Assembly: GCA_948468385.1 (NCBI GenBank)
Contig: CAOKHZ010000019.1
Location: 1-64,000 of the forward strand
Direction of reading: 5' to 3'
From: an uncultured Faecalicatena sp.
GTDB lineage: Bacteria > Bacillota > Clostridia > Lachnospirales > Lachnospiraceae
Length of the DNA stretch: 64,000 bases
Shown here: positions 51,991 through 61,726 of the stretch, piece after piece
Position numbering within the stretch: the first letter of the stretch is position 1
How the letters are laid out: each line of letters opens with the position of its first letter
Translations under genes and position numbers: made by a program
The notes under the pieces: model-generated
Database searches by the model: none
What the model saw: the letters and a program-made list of their open reading frames with translations, nothing else
Told to the model about the DNA's origin: nothing

Positions 51991-52674
51991 ATGGAAATAT
52001 TGAAAGTGGAGCACCTTTGCAAGACTTACGGGAAAGGTGAAAATCAGGTGAAGGCATTGGATGACGTGTCCTTTTCCGTGGACAAGGGAGAGTTCGTCGC
52101 CATTATTGGGCCGTCCGGCTCGGGAAAATCGACGCTGTTGCACATTTTGGGCGGGGTGGACCGCCCGACAAGCGGGAAGGTGTATATGGACGGATGTGAC
52201 GTGTACGCACAAAATGAAGAGCAGCTTGCCATTTTCCGCCGCCGTCAGGTCGGACTCATTTATCAGTTTTATAACTTGATTCCGGTGCTGAACGTGGTTG
52301 AAAATATTACGCTGCCCGTATTGATGGATAAGCAAGTGGTAAATGAAGAGCGGCTAAATGAACTGCTTGACATTTTGCAGTTGAAAAACCGGGGAGAACA
52401 TTTGCCGCAGCAGCTTTCCGGCGGCCAGCAGCAGAGGGTGTCGATTGGCAGGGCATTGATGAACGCGCCGGCGGTGGTGCTCGCGGATGAGCCGACGGGA
52501 AACTTAGACAGCAAGAACAGCCAGGAAATCGTGGAGCTTTTGAAGTTTTCCAATCGCAAGTATCATCAGACGTTGATCGTCATCACGCATGACGAGAACA
52601 TTGCCTTGCAGGCGAACCGCATTCTTGCCATCGAGGATGGGAAAATCGTTCGGGACGAGGTGATTCACAGATGA
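51991..52674 (+). CDS. ABC transporter ATP-binding protein (MacB/BceA type)
   Basis: 227 residues from ATG 51991 (AAAAAGGAG upstream; an upstream frame from 51907 crosses the leader and lacks an RBS). Walker A is IGPSGSGKSTLL, signature LSGGQQQRVSIGRAL, Walker B VVLADEPTGNLD, H-loop VITHDE. The stop overlaps the permease start by 4 nt. It pairs with the FtsX-type permease to handle antimicrobial peptides or lipids, inferred from the Bce-like context. Confidence 0.93.
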   Translation: MEILKVEHLCKTYGKGENQVKALDDVSFSVDKGEFVAIIGPSGSGKSTLLHILGGVDRPTSGKVYMDGCDVYAQNEEQLAIFRRRQVGLIYQFYNLIPVLNVVENITLPVLMDKQVVNEERLNELLDILQLKNRGEHLPQQLSGGQQQRVSIGRALMNAPAVVLADEPTGNLDSKNSQEIVELLKFSNRKYHQTLIVITHDENIALQANRILAIEDGKIVRDEVIHR

Positions 52675-55490
52675 GCAATGAGCATAATGAAAAACGCGGG
52701 AAAAATTTCGGCAATAAGGCCGTATCTCTGGGCGACCCGTTTTGCAGGGTGGTGCTGGAATCTTTGAAGAAAAACAAGATTCGCACGGCCGTGACCATCA
52801 TCGGGATTATCTTGTCCGCCGCCATGATTTGCGCGGTGACAACGTTTGCTTATAGCACGCAGCAATATCTGGTGGAGTACGCCGTATATGAGACGGGGGA
52901 CTGGCACGGGCGGGAGCAGAATACTTCCTATGAGATTTACGAGAAGATAAGGTCGGACGAGGAGATTGCGGATGCCGTGTATTTTCAACAGTTGGGATAT
53001 GCAAAGGCGGAAGGCTGTAAGAACCCCTACAAGCCTTACCTTTACCTATTGGGAGTGGCAGAAGACGCAAGAGGGGCATTGCCGATTCATCTTTTGGACG
53101 GCAGGTATCCGGCCGCCGCGGATGAAATTTTGTTGCCGGAACATATGGAAACGTATGGCGGCATGAAATATGAGATTGGCGACAAGCTGACGTTGGATTT
53201 GGGAAATCGTATGCAGGATGGTTATGCGATGACACAGAATAATCCGTGTTACTATACCATGCAGGACGGGGAAACAGTGACGTATGACGAGGAAATACAG
53301 GTGCGTGAAACGCGCACGTATACCGTGGTTGGTTTTTGTGAACGGATAAGCTGGCTGTTTGAGGATTATTATGCGCCGGGCTACACGGCGTTCACGGTCG
53401 CGGACGAGTCGCCTTCGGACGCGTGCCTTTATGACGTTTATTTTCATATGGAAAATTTATCGGACATTTATGATTATATGACGGACAATGAGTTGTCAGG
53501 CGAGCGAAACACGCAGCTTTTGCTGTATTTGGGCGTTTCTCGCTATGACAGTTTCCACGTCGCGTTATATGGATTGGCGGCCATCGTCATTGCGCTTATC
53601 ATATTTGGCTCCGTCTCGTTGATTTATAACGCGTTTTCCATCTCGGTGTCCGAGCGCACGAAACAATTTGGCCTTCTTTCGTCCGTTGGCGCGACGAAAA
53701 AGCAATTGCGAAAAATGGTATTGTTTGAGGCGTTGTGCGTGAGCACCGTCGGAATTCCAATCGGGATCTGTGCGGGAATCGCTGGAATCGGCATTACGCT
53801 TATGTTGCTCGGGAATCAGTTTCTGGACATGGGGATGCCCATCAAAATGAAGCTGGCGGTTTCCCCGTTTTCGGTCGTGGCGGCCGTGTTCATCGCGCTT
53901 GTGACGGTGCTGATTTCCGCATGGATTCCGGCCAAACGCTCGGCAAAGGTTTCTCCAATCGAGGCCATTCGACAGAGCGCGGATGCCGATGCCAACCGGA
54001 AAGTGGCCAAAACATTTGGCTGGGTATATAAATTGTTCGGCCTGCCGGGAATGCTCGCCGACAAATATTATAAACACAACGGGAAGCGATACCGGGCGAC
54101 GATACTGAGCCTCTTTATGAGCGTCGTACTGTTCGTGTGCGCGTCGGCGTTTACCGAGTATCTGGTAATCGCGGCAAGCGGCGGCTTCAGTGGGGTGGAG
54201 TATGACTTGTGGGTTCAGCCGAATGAGGATGACTGGGAGCAGATGGGAAAGGAGGGGATGACAAAGGAAACGTTCATGGAAGAATTGCGTAACGTGCCGG
54301 GAATCACCGACGTGGCGATGCTGGGCAAGCATTATGAGAGCGCATGGATTTCAAAAAAATATTTGACGGATCGGTGTTTGGACGATTTGCAGCGGTGGGG
54401 AAGTCAGCCCGCGTATCTGGACGAGTCAGAGGCGCAACTGAATCTTTATATTGAATTTGTCGATGACGCGTCCTTTCAGACGTTGTTGGAAGAGCGGGGT
54501 TTAAACGAAAAGGAATATATGGATTCTAAGAATCCGAAAGCATTGGCCGTGGACGGCATACAAATGTTCAATCCGGATGCCGAACGTTATGAAACGACGA
54601 ACCTCCTAAAATCAGGGGACTTTGAGTTGACGGCGGTCATGACGAGGGAGCGTGACGGGTACTGGTTTTATGGCGAAACGGAAGATGAAAGCGGACAAGT
54701 GGTGGCAAGATATGAAAAAAACGATGGCGGCATATTGGGAACGAGGCCGGGGGCAGAGCCTGAAACGGAGTCGCAATATCTGGACGTTCCGATTGAGGAG
54801 GCATATGATTTGGTCACGTTGAAGCTTGGGGACGTGATTTATGATGGGGCGTATTATTTACCGGACAACACGGACGGTCTTGTCCTGCTTTACCCGCAAA
54901 GTCTTGAAAAAATGCTGTTTCCTAATATGGAAACGTCCGAAAGTGACTATGAATACTATCTTCTCTCCGAAAACCATAGGGTGAGTTGTCAGGAAATCCA
55001 GGCGTTTCTGAAAGAAAACGGGTTTAATGAGAACGGCGTGTTTGATGCCGCCGAGCAGGTGGAACAGGATCGCGGCATGATTACGGTCATTCGCGTCTTC
55101 GCGTACGGCTTTGTCGTGCTTATTTCCCTGATTGCCGTGGCCAATGTGTTTAATACGATTACGACCAACATCGGCCTGCGTCGTCGGGAATTTGCGATAC
55201 TGAAATCCGTCGGGATGGAAGAGGGGGCTTTTTATCGGATGATGAATTTGGAGTGCGTCCTTTATGGAATCCGGGCGCTCATGTATGGCATTCCTGTTTC
55301 GGCAGGCATCTCCTTCCTGATTTGGCGGGTGGTTTGCTCGGTGTACGAGACCGGCTTTACGTTGCCGTGGGCGGCAATCGCGGTCGCGGTCTTTAGCGTG
55401 TTCGCGGTGGTGTTCGTGACGATGCTGTACGCGATGGGAAAGGTGAAGAAGGAAAACATCATGGACGCGTTGAGAAATGAAAATTTGTGA
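52671..55490 (+). CDS. large FtsX-like ABC transporter permease
   Basis: 939 residues. One TM near residues 38-62 (VTIIGIILSAAMICAVTTFA), an extracytoplasmic domain, then TM clusters around 300-430 with ISVSERTKQFGLLSSVGATK, the FtsX coupling motif. A second extracytoplasmic domain (about 500-800) precedes a second TM block with LRRREFAILKSVGMEEG near residue 845. Two FtsX domains and a large second outer domain fit mechanotransmitting peptide-resistance permeases. Followed by a terminator. Confidence 0.9.
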   Translation: MSNEHNEKRGKNFGNKAVSLGDPFCRVVLESLKKNKIRTAVTIIGIILSAAMICAVTTFAYSTQQYLVEYAVYETGDWHGREQNTSYEIYEKIRSDEEIADAVYFQQLGYAKAEGCKNPYKPYLYLLGVAEDARGALPIHLLDGRYPAAADEILLPEHMETYGGMKYEIGDKLTLDLGNRMQDGYAMTQNNPCYYTMQDGETVTYDEEIQVRETRTYTVVGFCERISWLFEDYYAPGYTAFTVADESPSDACLYDVYFHMENLSDIYDYMTDNELSGERNTQLLLYLGVSRYDSFHVALYGLAAIVIALIIFGSVSLIYNAFSISVSERTKQFGLLSSVGATKKQLRKMVLFEALCVSTVGIPIGICAGIAGIGITLMLLGNQFLDMGMPIKMKLAVSPFSVVAAVFIALVTVLISAWIPAKRSAKVSPIEAIRQSADADANRKVAKTFGWVYKLFGLPGMLADKYYKHNGKRYRATILSLFMSVVLFVCASAFTEYLVIAASGGFSGVEYDLWVQPNEDDWEQMGKEGMTKETFMEELRNVPGITDVAMLGKHYESAWISKKYLTDRCLDDLQRWGSQPAYLDESEAQLNLYIEFVDDASFQTLLEERGLNEKEYMDSKNPKALAVDGIQMFNPDAERYETTNLLKSGDFELTAVMTRERDGYWFYGETEDESGQVVARYEKNDGGILGTRPGAEPETESQYLDVPIEEAYDLVTLKLGDVIYDGAYYLPDNTDGLVLLYPQSLEKMLFPNMETSESDYEYYLLSENHRVSCQEIQAFLKENGFNENGVFDAAEQVEQDRGMITVIRVFAYGFVVLISLIAVANVFNTITTNIGLRRREFAILKSVGMEEGAFYRMMNLECVLYGIRALMYGIPVSAGISFLIWRVVCSVYETGFTLPWAAIAVAVFSVFAVVFVTMLYAMGKVKKENIMDALRNENL

Positions 55491-55500
55491 GGCGTAAAAG

Positions 55501-55524
55501 AGGGGGCGGGGTAATACGCCCCCT
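55501..55524. terminator. convergent terminator hairpin
   Basis: AGGGGGCG pairs with CGCCCCCT between the permease and the minus-strand iron-sulfur membrane protein. Confidence 0.7.
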
Positions 55525-55529
55525 GAAGT

Positions 55530-56135
55530 TTATTGTGGGAAAGTTTGTTTTTGTGGCGGCGCGGCATTTTTGGCCTTGCATATGAGTTGCGTCATTGTTC
55601 CCATGGGGCAGTATACGCACCATGATCGGGGCTTGAATAGTATCATGGTAATAAACCCGAGCACGGTGGACGTGAGCATCACGCTGTAAAAACCGAAAGC
55701 GAATTGTGCCACGCCGTCGGAAAACAAGGTGCCGTGATAAGCCCAATGCCATGGGAGCTTGAACGTCCACAGAAGGGTCACTGCCATGCCCAGGTTCTTG
55801 ACCCCGGCAAATACCAGGTACGTGTTCCACAGCATGAGAAAGAACATGGCAAAGAAGAAAATCAAAAACCCATATCGAAAGTATTTTGACTTCATCCATT
55901 TGGGAACGTCCTTTTTGCGGGAAAGCCCGAACCGGCCACCCACGAGGGAGAACAACTGTCCCCTTCCGCAATATTTGTTGCAGTAGGCCTTGTTGCCGCA
56001 GGCGATGGCGATAATCAGCGGTATAAAAAAGCATAGAAGCCCAAGCCATGCGAATAGGATGTTGAAAAATCCTAAAATCAAGTAAGTAAGTGAAAAAATC
56101 CAGAGAAAGTCATACCATTTCTTTTTTTGTCTCAT
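55530..56135 (-). CDS. NapH/NosR-like 4Fe-4S membrane protein
   Basis: 201 residues from ATG 56135 (GGAGGTGTTG upstream), overlapping the ferredoxin stop by 4 nt. About five TM helices. Cysteine clusters are CGNKAYCNKYCGRGQ after the second TM and CVYCPMG at the C-terminal side, the incomplete polyferredoxin pattern of NapH-like proteins. It probably passes electrons between the quinone pool or a membrane partner and the ferredoxin encoded just upstream. Confidence 0.78.
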   Translation of the reverse strand: MRQKKKWYDFLWIFSLTYLILGFFNILFAWLGLLCFFIPLIIAIACGNKAYCNKYCGRGQLFSLVGGRFGLSRKKDVPKWMKSKYFRYGFLIFFFAMFFLMLWNTYLVFAGVKNLGMAVTLLWTFKLPWHWAYHGTLFSDGVAQFAFGFYSVMLTSTVLGFITMILFKPRSWCVYCPMGTMTQLICKAKNAAPPQKQTFPQ

Positions 56136-56329
56136 TGCTTCAACACCTCCAACGTAATGACGCTTGCGGGGCACTCTTTTGCACATTTTCCACATCCGAT
56201 GCAAAGTTCCTCGTCGATTTTTGCGTGGATGCCTTGGGGAACGGTAATCGCGCCTCGCGGACAAACTTTGATGCAGCATCCGCAGGCGACACAATCCCGG
56301 ACGTTGACGATTGCTTTTCGTTTAGCCAT
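56132..56329 (-). CDS. 2[4Fe-4S] ferredoxin
   Basis: 65 residues with two complete cluster motifs, CVACGCCIKVCP and CIGCGKCAKECP, the bacterial 8Fe ferredoxin layout. GGAG upstream (AAAGGAGATC). Overlaps the start of the membrane iron-sulfur gene, so the two work together. The longer reading frame on this strand at 56140-56394 is a shadow. Confidence 0.92.
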   Translation of the reverse strand: MAKRKAIVNVRDCVACGCCIKVCPRGAITVPQGIHAKIDEELCIGCGKCAKECPASVITLEVLKQ

Positions 56330-56567
56330 GATGATCTCCTTTTGTTTTTTATCAGTATACGATAGGGGCGCGATTTGTTCCGTGACAAAGTCACAGAGCG
56401 GAAATTGTCTACAAAAAAATTATTAAATAAAAATTATTCCAAATAAAATTGAAAACAAAAATTGAAAACAAAAATTGAAAACAAAAATAGTTGAGGTCGT
56501 GTTGTGAAAGGTGTATGATAGGATAAAAAAATAATGACTTGTGCTTATCTGTGAGGAGAGAATGAGA

Positions 56568-57911
56568 ATGTCTTTTATAAGTGTCATAGGCGGTATTGTG
56601 ATGATGTTGGCGGTGTTTGGCGGTGCCAATTACTATGTGGGGCGGAGGCTGTATCGGTGGATGTGCGTGATTCCCACGGGGGAATCGGCTTTTCTACATA
56701 TAAGTATTCCCGTATCTGTCGGCGTGTACGTGGCAATCGTACTGTTGATGGTTCTTGGATTTGCCCGTTCCATGTTGCCGGTTCCGGCGACGGTAAAAAA
56801 TGCTCTGGGTTGGGTGGGTTCGTATGGCATGGGGGTTTTCATTTATTTGTTTTTGTACTTTTTGGCTGCCGACGTGCTGATGCTTTTGGGACGTTTGTTT
56901 CGGCTAGTTCCCTCCCCGGTGCCGCCGGTTGGCCGTTTTGGCGCGGGGCTGGCCGTGGTTTTGCTGACCGTTGCAACTGTCGGCTACGGCATGTACCATG
57001 CGGGGCAAATCAAACATGTGGCCTATGAAGTATACCTTGACGGACTCGAAGAGTCCGCTGGCGCGAAGCGCATCAAATGCGGGATGCCCGGATGGGTATA
57101 CCTTGACGGACTCGAAGAGTCCGCCCGCCCCTCTGAGGCATGCGTTAAGGTGTCTCTGGGAGGCGTGGCACAAGGAGACGTGGAATTGGAAGACGTGGCA
57201 ACGAATGAAATGAAAATCGTCATGATAAGCGACCTGCATCTGGGCGCGTTGGATTCGGAGGAGCGTCTTGCGGGCATTGTTGACGAAATCAATGGACTGG
57301 AACCGGATCTTGTGTGCATGGTGGGAGACATTTTTGACAATGACTATGAGGCCATACGTGACCCGGACGAGGCGGCTCGCTTATTGGGAAACATCGCGGC
57401 GACATATGGTGTTTATGCGTGTCTTGGAAATCATGACGCGGGGGAAACGTTGGGCGAGATGGAGAAATTTTTAGAACGAAGCGGCATTCAATTGCTCAAT
57501 GACGAGTATGTCGTTATTGATGGGCGGTTCATCTTGGCCGGGCGGTTGGACTCGTCCCCGATAGGTGGGTTTGGGGACATGAATAGGACGGAGTTTGCAA
57601 GGGTGATGGAAGGGGCACCCCAAACGCTTCCCATCGTCGTCATGGATCACAATCCGGCCAATATTGGCGAGTATGGGTCAGAGGTGGATTTGGTGCTTTG
57701 CGGACACACTCATAGGGGACAAATATTTCCCGGAAGCTTGTTCACGCGGCTTATGTACGTCGTTGATTATGGGCATTACCAAAAAGATGACGAAAGCCCC
57801 CACGTCATCGTGTCCTCCGGCGTGGGGACTTGGGGAATGCCGATGCGGGTGGGGACGGATTGCGAGATCGTGAGTGTCACGCTGCGTCATGGTTCGCCTG
57901 ATGTCAAGTAA
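56568..57911 (+). CDS. membrane-anchored calcineurin-like metallophosphoesterase
   Basis: 447 residues from ATG 56568 (GTGAGGAGAG upstream; 56562 is too close to the RBS). Three to four N-terminal TM helices run to about residue 145. The phosphoesterase domain follows with metal ligands in MISDLHLG, MVGDIFDNDYE, CLGNHDAG, VVMDHNP and CGHTHRGQIFPG. Relatives act on UDP-sugars or lipids (YaeI/YkuE type). Between the TM part and the domain sits a duplicated segment EVYLDGLEESA, encoded by two 29-bp direct repeats. Confidence 0.88.
   Translation: MSFISVIGGIVMMLAVFGGANYYVGRRLYRWMCVIPTGESAFLHISIPVSVGVYVAIVLLMVLGFARSMLPVPATVKNALGWVGSYGMGVFIYLFLYFLAADVLMLLGRLFRLVPSPVPPVGRFGAGLAVVLLTVATVGYGMYHAGQIKHVAYEVYLDGLEESAGAKRIKCGMPGWVYLDGLEESARPSEACVKVSLGGVAQGDVELEDVATNEMKIVMISDLHLGALDSEERLAGIVDEINGLEPDLVCMVGDIFDNDYEAIRDPDEAARLLGNIAATYGVYACLGNHDAGETLGEMEKFLERSGIQLLNDEYVVIDGRFILAGRLDSSPIGGFGDMNRTEFARVMEGAPQTLPIVVMDHNPANIGEYGSEVDLVLCGHTHRGQIFPGSLFTRLMYVVDYGHYQKDDESPHVIVSSGVGTWGMPMRVGTDCEIVSVTLRHGSPDVK
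57030..57124 (+). repeat. in-frame 29-bp direct repeat inside the phosphoesterase gene
   Basis: Copies at 57030-57058 and 57096-57124, 66 bp (22 codons) apart. Each contains the palindrome GGACTCGAAGAGTCC. Confidence 0.85.
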
Positions 57912-57923
57912 GGAGAGGATGCC

Positions 57924-59471
57924 ATGAAAAAAGACTTATGTTCTGTAAGATCAGAACAAAGGGTTGCAAAGCCGGGAGAGGTATATTCCTTTTATGTTGA
58001 AATGTTAGGGAAGTACGGAGCCTGCCAGATCCTTGCCGTGGATGGCAGGAGCATCTGCTATGTGTTACTTGATTATCTGGAAGATGACCTGCCCAAAGAG
58101 GATGTCCTGGAGCACCTGAAAACCTATCACCGGGAGTCCTTCCGGTATCATCATCAGATTATAAAAGCGGGGATTGAAAACACTCCTGTTCCACGGGATT
58201 ATCAATACATAGGCCGGTGTGGGCTTAAAAGTAATCCGGCATGGGATTCCTACTCCTGGAAGTGGCCTTCAGGAGAAGATTATTATTATGAGGAGCGTTG
58301 GAAGTCTTTTGACGAAAATGCCAGGTCGGCATATAAAAAATATATAAACTGCGGTGATTTTGTTTCCGTCCATGGCCGGATGTTCAGAAAGAATACCGGA
58401 GGACTGCGGGATGAATTGTACCAGTGCCTGACAGAAAAGGATACGTTAGAAGATTTTCCTTGTATTACCTATGCCGAATTGCAGGGGTATTCCGGCAAGC
58501 TTGAGAAGCTGATCTCCACGGCACCGCTGCTTCGGACACTGCGGCTGAAAAAGGCAGGGGTGGAGGTGCTTGACCTTGGGAAAACCTGCCTGGACGATTT
58601 GGAGCTGGATATGAGCGGAATCAGAAAGCTGGTACTTCCGAAAGATACCCGGTCTCTTAAGCTGTATGGAAAGATTCAGCCGGATCTGCAGATTGATGAT
58701 AGTTTTTGTGATGGGAAGTTGAATCTGGAAATTTCTTTGAAAAAGGCGTTGCCTCAGAGATATGGGCTTCAAAAAACGCGGCTCCACAAGATACGCCTGA
58801 CCGACATAAGGGAGCTGGATATGGAGCAGGTGGCCGGGCAGTTTTCAGAGGCAGAATGCTTAAATATGAGTGGAAGCCCCGGCACTGTAATCCATATGCG
58901 GGTAGTGGGAAAGTTGCCCAGGTTGCGAAATCTTTACAGTAAGGACTTGTTTGGATACGGTGCAGGGGATATGGAAGCATTAGAGGGTTTGCATGAACTG
59001 CGTGAACTGGATTTTGACAGCGTACCGAAAGAAGCAGGCTTGTATTTGAAGAAACATTGGAAAGGGAAGCTGGATAGGCTCAGTGTCACCCACCTTCGGG
59101 ACGAAGGCTGGTTGAAGGATAATCTGGAGAATCCGCTCCGTCATTGGGACGGAAATGAGTTCATTCCCAGGGCGGCATACCAAAGTGCCAGGAAGTGCTA
59201 CAAAGATACAAGAAAGCAGCTTTTGGAAACGACGGACAGGAAAGAGATAGAGGAGATTGTCCGCAGGTACACACGATATTTTAATAAGCTTAATGACCGC
59301 TATGAGGAGTTCATCGAGACAGAGGAACGGGAGGATATTTTTATGGCGATGCAGAGACTTTACGAAGAGTGCATCCTGCACGGGGAGTGCGGGCAGGCGG
59401 ACGAAAAGGCGGCACCGCTGACACTTTTGCAAATCTGGGATGTGATGGACGAGGTGCGGGAGAACTGGTGA
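57924..59471 (+). CDS. Imm26-like N-terminus plus leucine-rich region, possible immunity protein
   Basis: 515 residues with AAGGAGAGG upstream, no signal or TM. Residues about 15-60 (AKPGEVYSFYVEMLGKYGAC, then QILAVDGRSICYVLLDYLED) resemble the Imm26 immunity fold. Residues about 185-385 are irregular leucine-rich repeats (LRTLRLKKAGVEVLDLGKTC, LHELRELDFDSVP). The C-terminus is helical. Family recognition is tentative. Together with the next gene it looks like an orphan immunity cluster without a visible toxin. Confidence 0.6.
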   Translation: MKKDLCSVRSEQRVAKPGEVYSFYVEMLGKYGACQILAVDGRSICYVLLDYLEDDLPKEDVLEHLKTYHRESFRYHHQIIKAGIENTPVPRDYQYIGRCGLKSNPAWDSYSWKWPSGEDYYYEERWKSFDENARSAYKKYINCGDFVSVHGRMFRKNTGGLRDELYQCLTEKDTLEDFPCITYAELQGYSGKLEKLISTAPLLRTLRLKKAGVEVLDLGKTCLDDLELDMSGIRKLVLPKDTRSLKLYGKIQPDLQIDDSFCDGKLNLEISLKKALPQRYGLQKTRLHKIRLTDIRELDMEQVAGQFSEAECLNMSGSPGTVIHMRVVGKLPRLRNLYSKDLFGYGAGDMEALEGLHELRELDFDSVPKEAGLYLKKHWKGKLDRLSVTHLRDEGWLKDNLENPLRHWDGNEFIPRAAYQSARKCYKDTRKQLLETTDRKEIEEIVRRYTRYFNKLNDRYEEFIETEEREDIFMAMQRLYEECILHGECGQADEKAAPLTLLQIWDVMDEVRENW

Positions 59472-59546
59472 GATATCAGATGCGTGTGGCTTGTGATGGA
59501 TACTGCAGTGGCGGAAAAGATGAAGCATGTATGAGGGAGAATGAAA

Positions 59547-60611
59547 ATGGGTTTTCGGGATGAAATGAAACAAGTGTTTTTACGCGTTGCGGCAGGAAAA
59601 ATAGAACCGGAGGAATGGGAAAAATGGTGGAACGGCAATAAGGTCGAGCTGGAAGAAATTCTGACCCGGGGAGACCGGGGGCGGATGATGCCCGCCTTAT
59701 GGAATGCAAACTATTATTGGATGGCAAAGACGCAAAGCGGCGTTGCCTATTATTTTCATGCCCAGGGGCGTCCGGTAAAGACTTCCGGTTATTATGGGGA
59801 AAAAGCAAGGGAAGAGGAAATCCGTGATAGGCGGAAAGCCATGGAGACATATTATAGGGATACGGCTTCGGTCAGACATCCGTGGGAAGAATATCTCGAG
59901 CGACATCCGGCAGAATCTATCATTTTTGACTGGAAAAGCCTTCTGGGCGCGCCGCCCGGACAGAAACCGGCGAAAATTTTCGGCTATAAAAAAGCAAGGA
60001 CGGGAGAACAGTGGAAAGAGTGCAAAGATGAATTGAAGCAGCGCCTGAAGGAGAACTTGCAGGCAAAGATTGCTCCTGCCGCAAAGGCATATGGCATGAA
60101 AAAGGCAGGTCCCAAAACTTTTGTACGGGAAAAGAACGGTCTGGTATCCCGCATTCAGTTTATCGGCTATTTCAGGGGCGGCGGATATGAGGCCATGAGC
60201 TGTTATCTTTGCCCCATATATGCCATAGAGTATGGCATCCTGGGCCTGCCGGGCCACGTCAGCCAGGGGGATTACTTTCAAAACATGCATAAAGGGTGGG
60301 GCGTGATCGAGTATGGCACGGAAGCCGTGGATGCCGGCATGGTAGAAAGTATCAATAGAAAATTTGATGATATTCTGGCGTTTCTGGTCGATGGTGTGCT
60401 GCCGGAATGGCAGAAAATCGACAGCCTGGAGACATACAATGACCCCAGGGAACCGATTGCAGTGATGTACCACAACGCGCAGCTTTTTGCCAGGACAAAG
60501 CAGATTGCGGATGCAGAGAAACGCAGGAACACGCTCCGGGAGACTTATGAGGAAGTATGTCGGTTCATGCGGTATTACCATGGTCTGACCAAAAGGACGA
60601 AAAGGGATTGA
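59547..60611 (+). CDS. DUF4304-like protein, possible immunity protein
   Basis: 354 residues; ATG 59547 is preferred over 59541 because GAGGGAG lies 7 bp before it. The N-terminal 120 residues are charged and unrecognised (EEWEKWWNGNKVELEEILTR). Residues about 165-260 have AAKAYGMKKAGPKTFVRE followed by SRIQFIGYFRGGGYEAMSCY, the helix-plus-sheet pattern of DUF4304 proteins, which occur in polymorphic-toxin immunity clusters. Function otherwise unknown. Confidence 0.55.
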   Translation: MGFRDEMKQVFLRVAAGKIEPEEWEKWWNGNKVELEEILTRGDRGRMMPALWNANYYWMAKTQSGVAYYFHAQGRPVKTSGYYGEKAREEEIRDRRKAMETYYRDTASVRHPWEEYLERHPAESIIFDWKSLLGAPPGQKPAKIFGYKKARTGEQWKECKDELKQRLKENLQAKIAPAAKAYGMKKAGPKTFVREKNGLVSRIQFIGYFRGGGYEAMSCYLCPIYAIEYGILGLPGHVSQGDYFQNMHKGWGVIEYGTEAVDAGMVESINRKFDDILAFLVDGVLPEWQKIDSLETYNDPREPIAVMYHNAQLFARTKQIADAEKRRNTLRETYEEVCRFMRYYHGLTKRTKRD

Positions 60612-60754
60612 TGACAAGGAGGATTTGCGGATATGTTGTATATGATTTTAGTGAAATTTGTTGCGGAGTTATGAGAACTCTCTTTACATTTTCGGAGAAA
60701 TATGACAAGATAAGAAATATATTTTAAGGGCATAAGTGGAAGAGGAAAAAGAAT

Positions 60755-61522
60755 ATGACGAACAAGGACATTTTACAAATTGCCATGGAGCAATCCGCAC
60801 GGGACATGAACTGCACGGGAAACGATTTTTTGAAGAACGAACATGTCATTGTCGAGTCGAAGATTGGGAGTGCGGCGAGGAAGTATTACAAAGAGCCGGT
60901 TGCCGCGAATTTGGTTTCATATGGGAATAACATTGTCGCGTCCGTAAAGAACGAGTATCGTGAAATCGTGTCGGAATATATCAAGAAGTTTGAGTTTTAT
61001 CATTGCTTTGAAACGCCGAACATGCATTGGCTGGATGAACGGCTTTCGTCAATGGGGCAAAACGTTTGCTTCATGGCAGAGTATTATCTGCCGGATGTCG
61101 ATAAATTAAAGAGGCTTCCATGCGGCTATCGTTTGAAAATGCTTGGCGCGGCGGACTTTGCGGCCTTGTATAAACCGGAGTGGGGTAATGCGTTATGTAC
61201 GGACAGAAAGGAATTGGACGTTCTGGGAATCGGGGCTTACGAAAATGATACATTGATTGGGCTGGCGGGGGCTTCGGCCGATTGTGACACGATGTGGCAG
61301 ATTGGTGTTGACGTGTTGCCGCAGTACCGCAGGAGGCAAGTCGCGGCCGCGCTGACAAGCAATCTGGCGGTGGAAGTCATGGAACGCGGCAAGGTGCCAT
61401 TTTATTGCACGGCGTGGTCAAATGTCCGTTCGGTGAGAAACGCGATTAAGTGCGGTTTCATTCCGGCCTGGGTCGAGATGACGGCGAAACCGGCGGAAAT
61501 GGTTCGTGAGTTAAATAAATGA
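60755..61522 (+). CDS. GNAT family N-acetyltransferase
   Basis: 255 residues with AGAGGAAAAAG upstream. The first 120 residues are a family-specific extension. The acetyl-CoA site is WQIGVDVLPQYRRRQVAAAL near residue 190, with AIKCGFIPAW at the end. The substrate is unknown. It is monocistronic, followed by the purF promoter region. Confidence 0.82.
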   Translation: MTNKDILQIAMEQSARDMNCTGNDFLKNEHVIVESKIGSAARKYYKEPVAANLVSYGNNIVASVKNEYREIVSEYIKKFEFYHCFETPNMHWLDERLSSMGQNVCFMAEYYLPDVDKLKRLPCGYRLKMLGAADFAALYKPEWGNALCTDRKELDVLGIGAYENDTLIGLAGASADCDTMWQIGVDVLPQYRRRQVAAALTSNLAVEVMERGKVPFYCTAWSNVRSVRNAIKCGFIPAWVEMTAKPAEMVRELNK

Positions 61523-61636
61523 GGAAATGATATTTGAGTCATGGTGGTGTTAAGTCTTGAAGAATATTCCAAATTAACAGATGGTGTGGGAACCGCTCTG
61601 GGGCTCGGTGCTGAACCGTAATAGAATTCTCCATGA

Positions 61637-61665
61637 TTGACATTCGCCTATCCTTGTATTATAAT
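61637..61665 (+). promoter_or_regulatory. purF promoter
   Basis: TTGACA at 61637-61642 and TATAAT at 61660-61665 with a 17-bp spacer, both perfect. The leader is about 55 nt, too short for a purine riboswitch. Confidence 0.88.
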
Positions 61666-61726
61666 CTTTTTGCAGAAATGACATAAGGGACTTAGGATAA
61701 AACTTAGGAAATGAAGGCGTGTTTAG

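Noticed and set aside
61523-61726. Purine riboswitch before purF
   Set aside because: The consensus promoter at 61637 leaves only about 55 nt of leader, and no purine aptamer core was seen.
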